64,000 nt of DNA from Ruminiclostridium josui JCM 17888 (GCF_000526495.1 NZ_JAGE01000001.1:2198501-2262500); one strand, 5' to 3'. Shown: positions 27,226 through 36,758, counted from the first letter of the stretch. Translations and numbers: made by a program. Notes: generated by a model not told the origin, from the letters alone.

Positions 27226-28188
27226 ATGATATTCAGACTGGGATTTGTAGCAATGACACTAGAGCTTGAAAACTGTTCACCATCAGGAACTGTAACATAT
27301 ACTGTATACAATAAGATTAAGGATGAAGCCGGGAAACGTGCAAAATTGGATAGGGTAGCCAAAAGTAATATTAACAATACCTTAAGGATTCTCAAAAACA
27401 GTCTTGCTTTAAATATAAAAGTATATAGATTGACTTCAAAACTAATTCCTTTAGCTACTCACGGTGATTTGAAGGACTGGGATTATGTATCCGACTTTCA
27501 TGAGGAATTTCAACGCCTTGGTGAATATATTATAAAAAACAATTTCAGGGTAAGCGCTCATCCTGACCATTTTACAATACTCAACCCAATAAAACCCGAA
27601 ATTTTAGAATCTTCAATTCGTGACCTTGATTACCATGTGAAGCTTTTTGAAGCTATGGGCTTGTATGACTATAAATACAAGTTAGTTTTACATGTGGGTG
27701 GATTGTACGGAGATAAAGAAAGCGCTATTGACAGATTTAAGGAAAACTTTTTAAAGTTGCCCCACAGGATTTCAAAAAGAATAATACTTGAAAATGACGA
27801 TAAATGTTTTACAGCAGCAGATGTTTTAGGTATTTGCGAAGATTTGAAAATTCCTATGGTTTTGGATGTTCATCATCACAGGTGTGTTAACAACGGAGAG
27901 GAATTAGGAGATTTACTTGAAAGAATATTTAACACATGGAATTTTGAACCGGACCCGCCCAAAGTCCATTTTTCCAGTCCAAAAAGTGAAAAAGAATTCC
28001 GTAGCCATGCGGATTATGTTGACTTAGCTGAGTTTATGGAATTCCTTCATATATCAAAAAAGATAGATAGAGATACTGATATAATGTTGGAAGCAAAAAT
28101 GAAGGACAGGGCATTGCAAAGGCTTTCTGCAGAACTTTTGGAGATGCCGGAAATCGAAAGATTAGACAAAGCAACCTTTCGAATGTAG
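27226..28188 (+). CDS. uvsE: UV-damage endonuclease (UvsE/UVDE)
   Basis: This protein of about 320 residues is a TIM-barrel metal-dependent endonuclease. RLGFVAMTLELENCSPSGT, SAHPDHFTILNP, LHVGGLYG, LENDDKCFT and DVHHHRC carry the conserved His, Glu and Asp metal ligands. It nicks DNA 5' of UV photoproducts and is common in spore-forming Firmicutes. ATG 27226, five bases after GGAGA, is more likely than ATG 27214, which lies inside that site. Confidence 0.93.
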   Translation: MIFRLGFVAMTLELENCSPSGTVTYTVYNKIKDEAGKRAKLDRVAKSNINNTLRILKNSLALNIKVYRLTSKLIPLATHGDLKDWDYVSDFHEEFQRLGEYIIKNNFRVSAHPDHFTILNPIKPEILESSIRDLDYHVKLFEAMGLYDYKYKLVLHVGGLYGDKESAIDRFKENFLKLPHRISKRIILENDDKCFTAADVLGICEDLKIPMVLDVHHHRCVNNGEELGDLLERIFNTWNFEPDPPKVHFSSPKSEKEFRSHADYVDLAEFMEFLHISKKIDRDTDIMLEAKMKDRALQRLSAELLEMPEIERLDKATFRM

Positions 28189-28309
28189 AAAACATTTCTT
28201 TTTAAAAAGTTGGTTTATAATTTTCATATTATTTGTATAAAATAATTCCGATGGCTTGGGAAAAAGTCGTTAATACTAAAGTTGAAATAACTTAAAAGGG
28301 GTGCTGTAT

Positions 28310-28438
28310 ATGGCTAAAGGTAAACCAAAAAGCAGTGATAATGAAAAACTTACATTTGAAAATGACCAGCTTGGAGAAAACAAGAATAATAGAGAAGTAG
28401 GACGTCAGTCATGTGACTGCAATAAAAAAAATAAGTAA
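28310..28438 (+). CDS. Small hydrophilic peptide ending in Cys
   Basis: This 42-residue frame lies behind AAAAGGGG, with its own terminator (28454-28490). It is very polar (Lys, Asn, Asp, Glu) and ends SCDCNKKNK. It has no signal or membrane segment. I do not recognise it, and small spore or stress peptides are possible. The ribosome binding site and the tight terminator are the evidence that it is real. Confidence 0.55.
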   Translation: MAKGKPKSSDNEKLTFENDQLGENKNNREVGRQSCDCNKKNK

Positions 28439-28453
28439 TCGAAGGTATCACGA

Positions 28454-28490
28454 AATAAGAATCGGCTAAAAAGTCGGTTCTTATTTTGTT
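28454..28490 (+). terminator. Terminator after the small peptide gene
   Basis: AATAAGAATCGGCT pairs with AGTCGGTTCTTATT (two G-U pairs) around a short A loop, followed by TTGTTT. Confidence 0.8.
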
Positions 28491-28594
28491 TACGTAATGG
28501 TTTCTTTTCTTGAAGGGGAAATTAATATATAATATCTATAATTGTTAAAAAGGATAAACTTACCTATATTTTGTATAACAGCGGAGGCATATAT

Positions 28595-30751
28595 ATGACA
28601 GATGTAGTGGGACAGTTAACCAGGGAATTCAATTTGAAGCCTTTTCAGGTGCAAAATACCGTTAAGCTCATTGATGAGGGAAATACAATACCATTTATAG
28701 CACGTTACAGAAAGGAAGCTACAGGGGAACTTAATGACCAGATTTTAAGAGAACTTTATGAGCGCTTGGTTTATTTAAGAAATCTTGATGAACGCCGGGA
28801 AGATGTAAAAAGGCTTATAGATGAGCAGGGTAAACTTACTGAAGAAATAATTAAATCCTTGGATAAAGCAGTTACGTTACAGGAAATAGAAGATATTTAC
28901 AGGCCTTACAAAGTAAAAAGAAAAACACGGGCCTCTGTGGCTAGGGAAAAAGGACTTGAACCTCTTGCCACTATTATATATTCACAGCTCCCATCTAAAA
29001 CTCCTTTAGAGGAAATTGCTTCAAGATATATTGACACTGACAAAGGGGTAAACAGCGCCCATGAAGCTATTGCAGGGGCGTTGGATATAATAGCCGAAGA
29101 AATTTCCGACAATGCTGAGTTCAGAAAAGCTTTAAGAGAAATAATATTTAAAAATGGGCTTGTAGTGTCTTCAGGTAAAAAGGAAGAAGACTCTGTATAC
29201 AGAATGTACTATGATTTTAAAGAACCTGTTTCAAAGATAGCTAGACATCGTGTACTTGCTTTGAACAGAGGAGAGAAAGAAGATTTCCTCAATGTTCGAA
29301 TTGAAGTCAATGAGGATTTGTGCCTTAATTTTTTAAAAGCAGATACTATTAAAAAAACAAACCCTGAAATGTCTAAATATGTAGAATCAGCTGTGGAGGA
29401 TTCTTTTAAAAGACTTATTTTTCCATCACTGGAGAGGGACATACGCAATCAGCTTACAGAGTTAGCTGAGGACCAGGCTATAAAAGTGTTCTCTGAAAAT
29501 CTCAGAAATCTTTTGCTGCAGCCTCCTGTCAAAGACCGGGTGGTGCTTGGGCTTGACCCGGCATATCGGACAGGCTGCAAGCTGGCAGTGGTGGATGAAA
29601 CGGGTAAGGTTTTAGAAACTACCGTTATTTATCCTACTCCTCCCCAGAACAAAATAGAGGAAGCAAAAAAGAAAGTAAAAGAGCTTATTGAAAAGCATAA
29701 GGTTGACATAATTTCAATTGGAAATGGTACAGCCTCTAAGGAGTCTGAGATATTTGTAGCCGACTTGCTGAAGGAAATAGACAGAAAGGTTTACTACATG
29801 GTGGTAAGCGAGGCTGGTGCATCGGTATATTCTGCTTCAAAGCTTGGTGCTGAGGAATTTCCTGATTTTGACGTTGCCCTTCGAAGTGCAGTTTCAATAG
29901 CAAGAAGGCTTCAGGATCCTTTGGCAGAGTTGGTAAAGATAGACCCAAAAGCTATCGGAGTAGGGCAGTACCAGCATGATATGAATCAAAAAAGGCTTGA
30001 TGAATCTCTAGGTGGGGTAGTTGAGGATTGTGTAAACAATGTAGGGGTTGATTTGAATACAGCTTCTGCACCCTTGCTTTCATATGTTTCGGGAATAAGC
30101 ACTGCAATTGCAAAGAATGTTGTTGAGTATAGAGAAGAAAATGGCAAATTTAAGGCAAGAAATGAATTGAAGAAAGTAAAGAAGCTGGGAAATAAAACCT
30201 TTGAGCAGTGCGCAGGTTTTTTAAGAATAACTGATGGAGAAAATATTCTGGACAATACATCAGTTCACCCGGAATCTTATAAGGCGGCAAAGCTTCTTTT
30301 GGAAACCATGGGGTATTCTCTAGAGGATGTAAAAGACAAAAAACTGACAGGCCTTGACGCTAAGGTTGCCCAGGCAGGAATATCACAGGTTGCAGAAAAG
30401 TTAGGTATCGGGGTACCAACCTTAAAGGATATAATAAATGAATTGCTGAAGCCGGGAAGAGACCCAAGAGATGAACTTCCAAAACCAATGCTTCACTCTG
30501 ACGTACTTAATATGGAGGATTTGAAAGCGGGAATGATATTAACGGGCACTGTGAGAAATGTTGCTGATTTCGGTGCTTTTGTAGATATAGGTGTTCATCA
30601 GGACGGACTTGTCCACATATCCCAACTGGCGGATAAATTCGTAAAGAACCCTATGGATGTAGTAGCTGTGGGGGATATAGTAAAGGTAAAGGTTTTAGAG
30701 GTGGACGTTGAAAGAAAGAGAATATCACTGACCATGAAAGAAATAAACTAA
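28595..30751 (+). CDS. tex: Tex-like RNA-binding S1 protein
   Basis: This 718-residue protein is a full-length Tex/YhgF homologue. It has an N-terminal helical Tex region (FQVQNTVKLIDEGNTIPFIARYRKEATG), a YqgF-like RNase-H-fold domain (VLGLDPAYRTGCKLAVVD), helix-hairpin-helix repeats (SIARRLQDPLAEL to KKLGNKTFEQCAGFLRI) and a C-terminal S1 domain (about 640-710). Tex binds nucleic acids and affects transcription and toxin expression in some bacteria. GCGGAGG at 28581-28587 sets ATG 28595. An upstream TTG at 28571 is leader. Confidence 0.94.
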   Translation: MTDVVGQLTREFNLKPFQVQNTVKLIDEGNTIPFIARYRKEATGELNDQILRELYERLVYLRNLDERREDVKRLIDEQGKLTEEIIKSLDKAVTLQEIEDIYRPYKVKRKTRASVAREKGLEPLATIIYSQLPSKTPLEEIASRYIDTDKGVNSAHEAIAGALDIIAEEISDNAEFRKALREIIFKNGLVVSSGKKEEDSVYRMYYDFKEPVSKIARHRVLALNRGEKEDFLNVRIEVNEDLCLNFLKADTIKKTNPEMSKYVESAVEDSFKRLIFPSLERDIRNQLTELAEDQAIKVFSENLRNLLLQPPVKDRVVLGLDPAYRTGCKLAVVDETGKVLETTVIYPTPPQNKIEEAKKKVKELIEKHKVDIISIGNGTASKESEIFVADLLKEIDRKVYYMVVSEAGASVYSASKLGAEEFPDFDVALRSAVSIARRLQDPLAELVKIDPKAIGVGQYQHDMNQKRLDESLGGVVEDCVNNVGVDLNTASAPLLSYVSGISTAIAKNVVEYREENGKFKARNELKKVKKLGNKTFEQCAGFLRITDGENILDNTSVHPESYKAAKLLLETMGYSLEDVKDKKLTGLDAKVAQAGISQVAEKLGIGVPTLKDIINELLKPGRDPRDELPKPMLHSDVLNMEDLKAGMILTGTVRNVADFGAFVDIGVHQDGLVHISQLADKFVKNPMDVVAVGDIVKVKVLEVDVERKRISLTMKEIN

Positions 30752-30826
30752 AACTATTTATTTGTGGGTTATTGTGGTATTATTATATTAAGTTTTTTAT
30801 AAATAAATGATGGGAAGAAGAAGCAT

Positions 30827-31714
30827 ATGGAAATAGTTAATAAAGCGGTACATTTGATTGCCAAGAGACCATCAGTATTGTTTCTTACGGCACTTCTTAG
30901 TACTGTTGTATGTGTTTTTGAATATCTTTTTATGACCCTATTTTATGGGTTGACAATGTTTAAAACAGGTAGTCCTTTTGATGACTACGTAAATATAATT
31001 CAATTTGTTATAAATACAGTTATCGTACCGGAGACAGCAGTGAAAATCATATTGGTACTGGTAATTGCAGTTGTTGCAGTGTCTTTTATTCTTGGGTTAA
31101 TATTCTCAGGGTGTTTCAATATACTTTATAATGCTGTTGAAGGAAGAGATAAAAAGTCAGGAAGTGAATTTGTTCAGGGAGTAAGGAAATACTTTCTAAG
31201 GATGATTTCACTGAATTTGTGGACTATTTGTTCATCGGTTATATTTATAATATATGTCTTGATAGCGGTTATTCCTGCAGCAATTGTATTAGACAATTCT
31301 ATGGGAGGAACTATGAATCCGCTGGCGGGGATTTTTCTTTCAATCATAACTGCGGTGGTACTGTTTTTCAGCTTTACTTTTTTTAGACAGTATATTGTAT
31401 TTTGGTATCCATCGGCTATGATTCATGATAAAAATCATTTTAAAATGGCAAAAAAAATATCAGACAGAAACTTCTGGTCCCTACTGTCAAAGTTTGTAGC
31501 CTTTGATATTACATTGATTTTGTTCGACATTCTATACATAATTGCAAATTTTACATTAGCTAATACGCAGATAGTATCAGGGACTATAAATACTATACTG
31601 ATTATTGTAAATATTGTATTTAAAACAATAGTTTTTGCAATTTTGATTTGCTTTGTGTTTTCATCCTTCAAAAAATGCAGTGATGATTATAAACACAAAA
31701 AAGCAATCCGTTAG
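30827..31714 (+). CDS. Multi-spanning membrane protein of unknown function
   Basis: This 295-residue protein has about six membrane segments (for example residues 15-45, 75-105, 130-165 and 250-280), a short basic loop and a Lys-rich C-terminus. It resembles clostridial membrane proteins annotated only as hypothetical. Its stop codon overlaps that of the convergent gene at 31711. No function is proposed. Confidence 0.7.
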   Translation: MEIVNKAVHLIAKRPSVLFLTALLSTVVCVFEYLFMTLFYGLTMFKTGSPFDDYVNIIQFVINTVIVPETAVKIILVLVIAVVAVSFILGLIFSGCFNILYNAVEGRDKKSGSEFVQGVRKYFLRMISLNLWTICSSVIFIIYVLIAVIPAAIVLDNSMGGTMNPLAGIFLSIITAVVLFFSFTFFRQYIVFWYPSAMIHDKNHFKMAKKISDRNFWSLLSKFVAFDITLILFDILYIIANFTLANTQIVSGTINTILIIVNIVFKTIVFAILICFVFSSFKKCSDDYKHKKAIR

Positions 31715-32097
31715 AATATATCCAATAACAGATACAAGAGAATGATAAGCAGAAGTTCATCTTCTGCTTTATCTGTATATAGCAGTACAATAAGACCTAT
31801 AAGCAGCAGGTCATCCAAATATATATCATAATCAAAAACTGTAAACAGTGGTCTTCCTGACCGCTCTGTTTTGTCTCCGGTTCCTAGAAGCGATGAAAGG
31901 AACCCCAATGGTTTTTGGGGCTTTTTTTCACGGCTGCTGGAATTCGCTAGAGGCATTGACTCTTTTGCCTCAATATTCACCGGTTGTTCTTCTATTACGG
32001 ATATATTTGCATCAATTTGTTCATGCTCGTTGTTTGGATGAGCAGAGTGATTTTTATTATATCTGCGGGATTTTGGAGGACGCTTTCTGTAAACCAT
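31711..32097 (-). CDS. Hypothetical protein with hydrophobic acidic tail
   Basis: This 128-residue protein has a strongly basic, Pro/Asn-rich first half (MVYRKRPPKSRRYNKNHS) and ends in a Leu/Ile/Asp-rich stretch (DIYLDDLLLIGLIVLLYTD onward) that may lie at a membrane. AGGAGTGG before ATG 32097 sets the start. The longer frame to 32175 overlaps the upstream gene without a ribosome binding site. Similar tails occur in small proteins of spore-forming clostridia, so a sporulation role is possible but unproven. Confidence 0.62.
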   Translation of the reverse strand: MVYRKRPPKSRRYNKNHSAHPNNEHEQIDANISVIEEQPVNIEAKESMPLANSSSREKKPQKPLGFLSSLLGTGDKTERSGRPLFTVFDYDIYLDDLLLIGLIVLLYTDKAEDELLLIILLYLLLDIF

Positions 32098-32149
32098 ACT
32101 ATCCACTCCTAAAAACCTTTGGTAATGACCAGAGAGTAAATTGTTTTGC

Positions 32150-32551
32150 TTAAACAGAACGTCCCTCCGATTCATCCAACATCTTAGTTAAACTGCTGAT
32201 TTTAATAATTTTCATACACTTCTGAAGTTTTTTTTGTCTATTGTCATTAAGGTATGGCTTTATTGCATTAAGCAGATTAACTCTAGGATCATTGTTCGTG
32301 TTAAGCATATTCATAGCCTTTTTCATTTTTCTGGCCATATCAGTTAGGTCATCAGTATCAGCTCTGGAAGAATCTTCAGAGGGTTTTTCCTTTTCTGAAG
32401 AGTTGTCATCTGATGAGTTTTCATCCTTTGAATGATTTGATGACATGAACATATTCAAAAGCCCTTTTACATTGTCAGGGATACCGCTATTTGAATCCTG
32501 CCCCAGCATTTCAGCTATCTGTTTTATTTTATCTCCCATGTCGTCACTCAT
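32150..32551 (-). CDS. Hypothetical helical protein
   Basis: This 133-residue cytoplasmic protein has an acidic Ser/Glu/Asp linker (about 55-75) between an N-terminal helix (MGDKIKQIAEMLG) and a conserved-looking C-terminal segment (DPRVNLLNAIKPYLNDNRQKKLQKCMKII). The latter recurs, to my memory, in clostridial proteins of unknown function near sporulation genes. GGAGG sets ATG 32551. It lies 52 bases upstream of the next minus-strand gene and probably shares its transcript. Confidence 0.62.
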   Translation of the reverse strand: MSDDMGDKIKQIAEMLGQDSNSGIPDNVKGLLNMFMSSNHSKDENSSDDNSSEKEKPSEDSSRADTDDLTDMARKMKKAMNMLNTNNDPRVNLLNAIKPYLNDNRQKKLQKCMKIIKISSLTKMLDESEGRSV

Positions 32552-32587
32552 CAAAATACCTCCAAGCAATTGATTATATGTACAAAA

Positions 32588-32902
32588 CTAGGAATTTAGA
32601 AAATCGTTTACCTTTTTCATTATTGCATCGCTATCTTTGCCAAGAATTTTTTGAAGCTTATCAAGATCTTTTTGGGTAACTTTCTTCTTAATCTCATCTT
32701 TATCTATTTTTATGTTTTTGAGCTTCTCTTCGTCAAATTCATTTATTTTTTCCATTAGTTCATCCCTATCAATAGATGAGAGTTTTTTTTCAAGATCCTT
32801 CGGACTGTCTTTCTTCAACATATCTATAGCTTTATTTACTTTTGCTTGGATCATTTTATCCTGCATCATTTCCTGGATTTTTTTACTTAAGGAATCTCCC
32901 AT
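32588..32902 (-). CDS. Lys/Asp-rich coiled-coil protein
   Basis: This 104-residue, highly charged protein has heptad-like repeats (DMLKKDSPKDLEKKLSSIDRDELMEKI and later KKKVTQKDLDKLQKIL). No membrane segment or known motif was recognised. It has a GGAGG ribosome binding site and is likely cotranscribed with the two genes that follow on the minus strand. Function unknown. Confidence 0.62.
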   Translation of the reverse strand: MGDSLSKKIQEMMQDKMIQAKVNKAIDMLKKDSPKDLEKKLSSIDRDELMEKINEFDEEKLKNIKIDKDEIKKKVTQKDLDKLQKILGKDSDAIMKKVNDFLNS

Positions 32903-32994
32903 AAAAAATACCTCCTATAAGCTGTTTTAACAGTATCATTACAGTTTATGCTATATGGTTGGACTAATATGTTGGATAATAACCCTTAATCTGA

Positions 32995-33029
32995 AATAGA
33001 AGCTTGGATATGTAACCCAAGCTTCTATT
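32995..33029 (-). terminator. Perfect 13-bp hairpin after the Cys-rich gene
   Basis: AATAGAAGCTTGG (32995-33007) and CCAAGCTTCTATT (33017-33029) pair perfectly with a nine-base loop. The T-tract is weak on either strand. It lies just past the stop of the minus-strand gene at 33058 and may be a terminator or an RNA-stabilising hairpin. Confidence 0.55.
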
Positions 33030-33057
33030 CAAACTACTCTTTACAGCTTTGACAAAA

Positions 33058-33255
33058 TTAATCACAGCAATCTCCACTATTGCAAAGGAAGAGTACAAGC
33101 AGGATAACAGCCAGACATACCAACCATTCGCAATCACCATTGAAGAAGTCTGATCCGCCGAAAAATCCATCGTTACCGCAGCAGCAGAAGATAATTATTA
33201 ATAATATTATTATCCACCACCAGTCAAAGCCATTAGAACCACCAAAACATCCCAT
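33058..33255 (-). CDS. Small Cys/Gly-rich membrane protein
   Basis: This 65-residue protein has two hydrophobic segments (WWWIIILLIIIF and LVCLAVILLVLFL) separated by a Gly/Phe/Asp-rich loop, with nine-odd cysteines including CCC and a terminal CC. The TTTGGAGG ribosome binding site supports it. In composition it recalls small hydrophobic sporulation proteins of the YjcZ kind, but I would not assign it. It may be disulfide-linked or metal-binding at the spore or cell surface, which is inference. Confidence 0.65.
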   Translation of the reverse strand: MGCFGGSNGFDWWWIIILLIIIFCCCGNDGFFGGSDFFNGDCEWLVCLAVILLVLFLCNSGDCCD

Positions 33256-33427
33256 GATTTTACCTCCAAATAAAAGATTTAAGATATTGCATATTATGAA
33301 TTTGCTTTAAAAGGTGTTACACATGAAATAAATAATTTTTATAAAAAAATTGCTTGATTAATTGATAAAATTCTATACATTCTGGTATATTAAATCATGT
33401 AAAAACCTGTTTCGTGGAGGAAAAGAT

Positions 33428-34303
33428 ATGGTTGATGTAATTATAATAGGCAAGGGTCCTGCAGGTATTTCTGCTGCACTTTATACAGTACGCGCAGGGC
33501 TGAGAACATTGGTCATAGGATTGGAAAACAGTGCACTTTATAAAACTGACAGAGTTGAAAATTATTATGGCTTTGCTGAGCCCATATCTGGAAAGTATCT
33601 ACTGGAACAGGGAGAAAAGCAGGCAAGACGCCTTGGGGTAAAGTTTGTCCAGAGTGAAGTAATTGCTATAGAAAAAGCAGAGTATTTTGAGGTATATACA
33701 GCCGAAGAAAATTACTCTGCTAAAGCAGTACTCATGGCAACAGGACAGCAGACAAAAAAGGTTAACATAGATGGTCTTGAAGAATTTGAAGGCAGAGGAG
33801 TAAGTTATTGCACCACATGTGACGGATTTTTTTACAGAGGACTGAAAGTGGGTCTTGTAGGCTTTAAGGATTATGCAATACACGAGGCTATGGAACTTGA
33901 GCCATTAACAAAAAATATAACTATTTATACAAATGGTAATGAACTTGAGCTTACTGAAAAATATAAAGCTCATGCATCAAGATTTCCCATAAATAATCAG
34001 AAGATAAAAAAAGTAATTGGTAATGAGGTTATTGAAGGCATAGCCTTTGAAGACGGTGCAATTGAAAATCTTGATGGCTTGTTTGTAGCATTTGAATCGG
34101 CATCGAGTGTTGATTTTGCCAGAAAACTGGGGGTAATAACAAAAAATAATTCCATTGTGGTTGATGAAAATCAAAGCACAAACCTAAGGGGCCTTTTTGC
34201 GGCAGGGGATTGTACCGGGGGCTTCAAGCAAATTGCAACTGCAGTTGGACAGGGTGCCATGGCAGGGAGAAGGATTATTGAATTTATAAGAAATAATTCG
34301 TAA
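33428..34303 (+). CDS. Thioredoxin-reductase-like FAD/NAD(P)H oxidoreductase
   Basis: This 291-residue flavoprotein of the TrxB family has the FAD-binding loop GKGPAGISAALY, the redox-active CTTC (SYCTTCDGFFYRG) and the C-terminal GLFAAGDCTGGFKQI. It is shorter than classical TrxB (about 310), and its NADPH domain is reduced (VGLVGFKDYAI without a clear GGGDSA). The partner could be a ferredoxin or a glutaredoxin-like protein, as in clostridial ferredoxin-dependent reductases. TGGAGGA at 33415-33420 sets ATG 33428. Confidence 0.85.
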   Translation: MVDVIIIGKGPAGISAALYTVRAGLRTLVIGLENSALYKTDRVENYYGFAEPISGKYLLEQGEKQARRLGVKFVQSEVIAIEKAEYFEVYTAEENYSAKAVLMATGQQTKKVNIDGLEEFEGRGVSYCTTCDGFFYRGLKVGLVGFKDYAIHEAMELEPLTKNITIYTNGNELELTEKYKAHASRFPINNQKIKKVIGNEVIEGIAFEDGAIENLDGLFVAFESASSVDFARKLGVITKNNSIVVDENQSTNLRGLFAAGDCTGGFKQIATAVGQGAMAGRRIIEFIRNNS

Positions 34304-34477
34304 AAATATGATAATTTTTCTGAACAATGTTGGAAATACGCATGTTTTGGGCAGTATAGCTTGGTGCATGTTGTTGCCTTGTTTTAGTACATATTGAAAA
34401 TATTTACAATTAGTGATAAAATATGACCACGCCTTACCTTAAAAGTAAAATAGTATTACTTGAATAGGAGATATAAT

Positions 34478-35884
34478 ATGTTTGTCATATTCATTTTATT
34501 GTGGATAATTTCTATTCTGTTAATTTATGCAAACCCTAAAGAATACTGGGCGTGGTGTGCAAGTCTCTGCCTACTGTTTAACGGTTTTGGCGAACTAGCG
34601 GCGGTCATAGGTCAAGACTTTATTCCATTTATACAAGGTTATGGCAATGAAAAACTGGTTTGGGTCGGCCGAATACTTAAGGCTATAGCCGACATTTTCC
34701 ATCATTACTTTGCTACATATCTATTTTTAGTTTTTGTTCTTTTATTTACAAATTTTCTTAATATTCAAATGAAATTAGCGGTTAAAAAAGCTATTGTTGG
34801 TATACTGTTACTTCCAAGTATTATCATGCTTTTTGCTTACCCTATTATTCCCGATTTTAAACCCAATTACAGTGTTCTGTCTTGTTGGGTATCTGTCTAT
34901 ACTATTCTGGCCAATATAATTCTTATATTAAGTGTAATTAAGGAAAGAGATGACTATACAAAAACTCAGAAAATTCACACAACATTATTAGCACTTCCAT
35001 CTACAATATGTATTCTCTGGACAAGTTATATATCAGTGGCCCTGGGTTATAGAAAAATATGGCCAATTAATGTTTGGGTAATAGTGTGTGAATTTATTTT
35101 ATTTTTGGTATTATGCATAAAATACGGAATATTAGGAGTAAAGGTTAAAATAGAAAGAATAAATATTGATAATAATATAGATTCAGCAATAGGCGGGATG
35201 CGTATTGTATCACATGCAATAAAAAATGAAGTTTCGACTATTAGTCTCTGTGTAGAGACCATAATGTGTGTTGAAGAAACAAGCCCTGGAATGGAAAATA
35301 AATTATCTATTATAAAAAATTCCTGCAAAAATCTTTTGGAATTCACAAAAAAGCTTAATGAATTAAAGCTTTATAAGATGAATCTTAAACCATGTCTCTT
35401 AAGCGAAATTATATCCAAAGTAATAAATCAGGTTGCACCTTCCATATGCGAAAAGAATATACAGATTATTAATGCTAGCAAAATAGATGTTACAATGCTT
35501 ATTGATCCTGTTCACGTGTCGGAAGTATTAAAAAATCTTATTATAAATGCCATTGATGCTATTCGTGAGGAGGGTATTATACAAGTAAATACAGAGTATA
35601 TAAATAACAAAAAAGTATGTATAACAGTTTCTGACAATGGAATAGGTATTCCAAAAGATTACATAAATAAAGTTATGACTCCATTTTTTTCTACCAAAAA
35701 AGGAAAAAATAATTATGGATTGGGATTAAGTTATTGTTTTAAAGTTATGAAATCACATAATGGAAGCCTTCAAATAAAGAGCAAGGAAAATCAGGGGACT
35801 GATATATGCATGATATTTCCTGTTAATAAGGTTGTGCATGTTTATAGTAAATCATTACCTCAGACAAAAAATTATAATATATAA
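34478..35884 (+). CDS. Orphan membrane sensor histidine kinase
   Basis: This protein of about 468 residues has around seven membrane segments in the first 220 residues, a phosphoacceptor helix with His246 (SHAIKNEVS), the N-box (NLIINAIDAI), and G1/G2 boxes (DNGIGIPKDY, YGLGLSYC). It follows the 7TM-sensor kinase layout seen in sporulation and competence regulators. No response regulator gene is adjacent, so it probably phosphorylates a distant one such as Spo0A, as orphan kinases do in clostridia (inference). AGGAGA sets ATG 34478. Confidence 0.82.
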   Translation: MFVIFILLWIISILLIYANPKEYWAWCASLCLLFNGFGELAAVIGQDFIPFIQGYGNEKLVWVGRILKAIADIFHHYFATYLFLVFVLLFTNFLNIQMKLAVKKAIVGILLLPSIIMLFAYPIIPDFKPNYSVLSCWVSVYTILANIILILSVIKERDDYTKTQKIHTTLLALPSTICILWTSYISVALGYRKIWPINVWVIVCEFILFLVLCIKYGILGVKVKIERINIDNNIDSAIGGMRIVSHAIKNEVSTISLCVETIMCVEETSPGMENKLSIIKNSCKNLLEFTKKLNELKLYKMNLKPCLLSEIISKVINQVAPSICEKNIQIINASKIDVTMLIDPVHVSEVLKNLIINAIDAIREEGIIQVNTEYINNKKVCITVSDNGIGIPKDYINKVMTPFFSTKKGKNNYGLGLSYCFKVMKSHNGSLQIKSKENQGTDICMIFPVNKVVHVYSKSLPQTKNYNI

Positions 35885-36020
35885 TAAATGTGTATCTCAC
35901 ATCAAAAAATATTGACAAGGTTAGAATACTTCCACATGCTTGGGCATAAAAATAAATGTGTAAAGGGATGAATATTCATAAATACAACTTTTAACATTTT
36001 AATGTGAGGTGCATAAAAAA

Positions 36021-36758
36021 ATGCGAAAACTTATATGTCTATTTATGGTATTTGGAATTGTTCTTACAATGCTTGCAGGCTGTGGAGCTAAAAGTGAAGA
36101 GGCTGATGGTGATGAACTTACCCCGGTAAGCAGTCTTACAATGGGGCAGGATGAAGCTAATGGCTTAAAGGATAAAACTCCGGTTCAGTTATACTTTATC
36201 AATGAACAGGGTACAAAACTTGCTGCAGAAACAAGGTATATTCAAAATACGGATGTAGGTAAGGGTAATGAGCATCTGGCAACGGTTGTTTTAAAGGAAC
36301 TAATAAGCGGTCCTGCAAAAGGCAGTCTCTTAAAAGCTTCTGTCCCTAAAGAAACAAAAGTAATTACAGATGTAAAGATAAAGGACGGTATAGCAACTGT
36401 GGATCTTTCAAAGGACTTTATTGAAAAGCATCCCGGCGGCAAAAAGAATGAACAGCTTACTCTTTACTCAATTGTAAATACACTTACCGAAATAAAGGAT
36501 ATAACATCTGTACAATTCAGAATAAACGGAAAAGTAACTAAAGAATTCAAGGGTAGCTATCAAATTGACATAGCTTATTCGAGAGATACCCACCTTATAA
36601 GTAACGAGCCAGGAAAAGACAGTTCAATAAAAACAACGACAGAAGATAATGAAAATACACGGGACAAAACAGCACAGCCAACAAAAGAAGATGAAACAAA
36701 AAATACAAATCCTGATACTAAAGCAAATGCTGATTTGGAGGATGAAATTCTAGAATAA
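36021..36758 (+). CDS. GerMN-domain lipoprotein
   Basis: This protein of about 245 residues has a lipoprotein signal peptide ending LAGCG, a linker, one GerMN domain (about 55-185: VQLYFINEQGTKLAAETRYI, LISGP, ATVDLSKDFIEKHPGG) and a polar, Thr/Asp/Lys-rich tail. GerMN domains occur in the spore germination protein GerM and in wall-associated lipoproteins. TGAGGTG sets ATG 36021. An in-frame GTG at 36009 overlaps the ribosome binding site. A terminator follows. Confidence 0.85.
   Translation: MRKLICLFMVFGIVLTMLAGCGAKSEEADGDELTPVSSLTMGQDEANGLKDKTPVQLYFINEQGTKLAAETRYIQNTDVGKGNEHLATVVLKELISGPAKGSLLKASVPKETKVITDVKIKDGIATVDLSKDFIEKHPGGKKNEQLTLYSIVNTLTEIKDITSVQFRINGKVTKEFKGSYQIDIAYSRDTHLISNEPGKDSSIKTTTEDNENTRDKTAQPTKEDETKNTNPDTKANADLEDEILE

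Noticed and set aside
32964-33170. A minus-strand frame overlapping the Cys-rich membrane protein
   Set aside because: It runs through the hairpin at 32995-33029 and has no ribosome binding site, whereas 33058-33255 has one.
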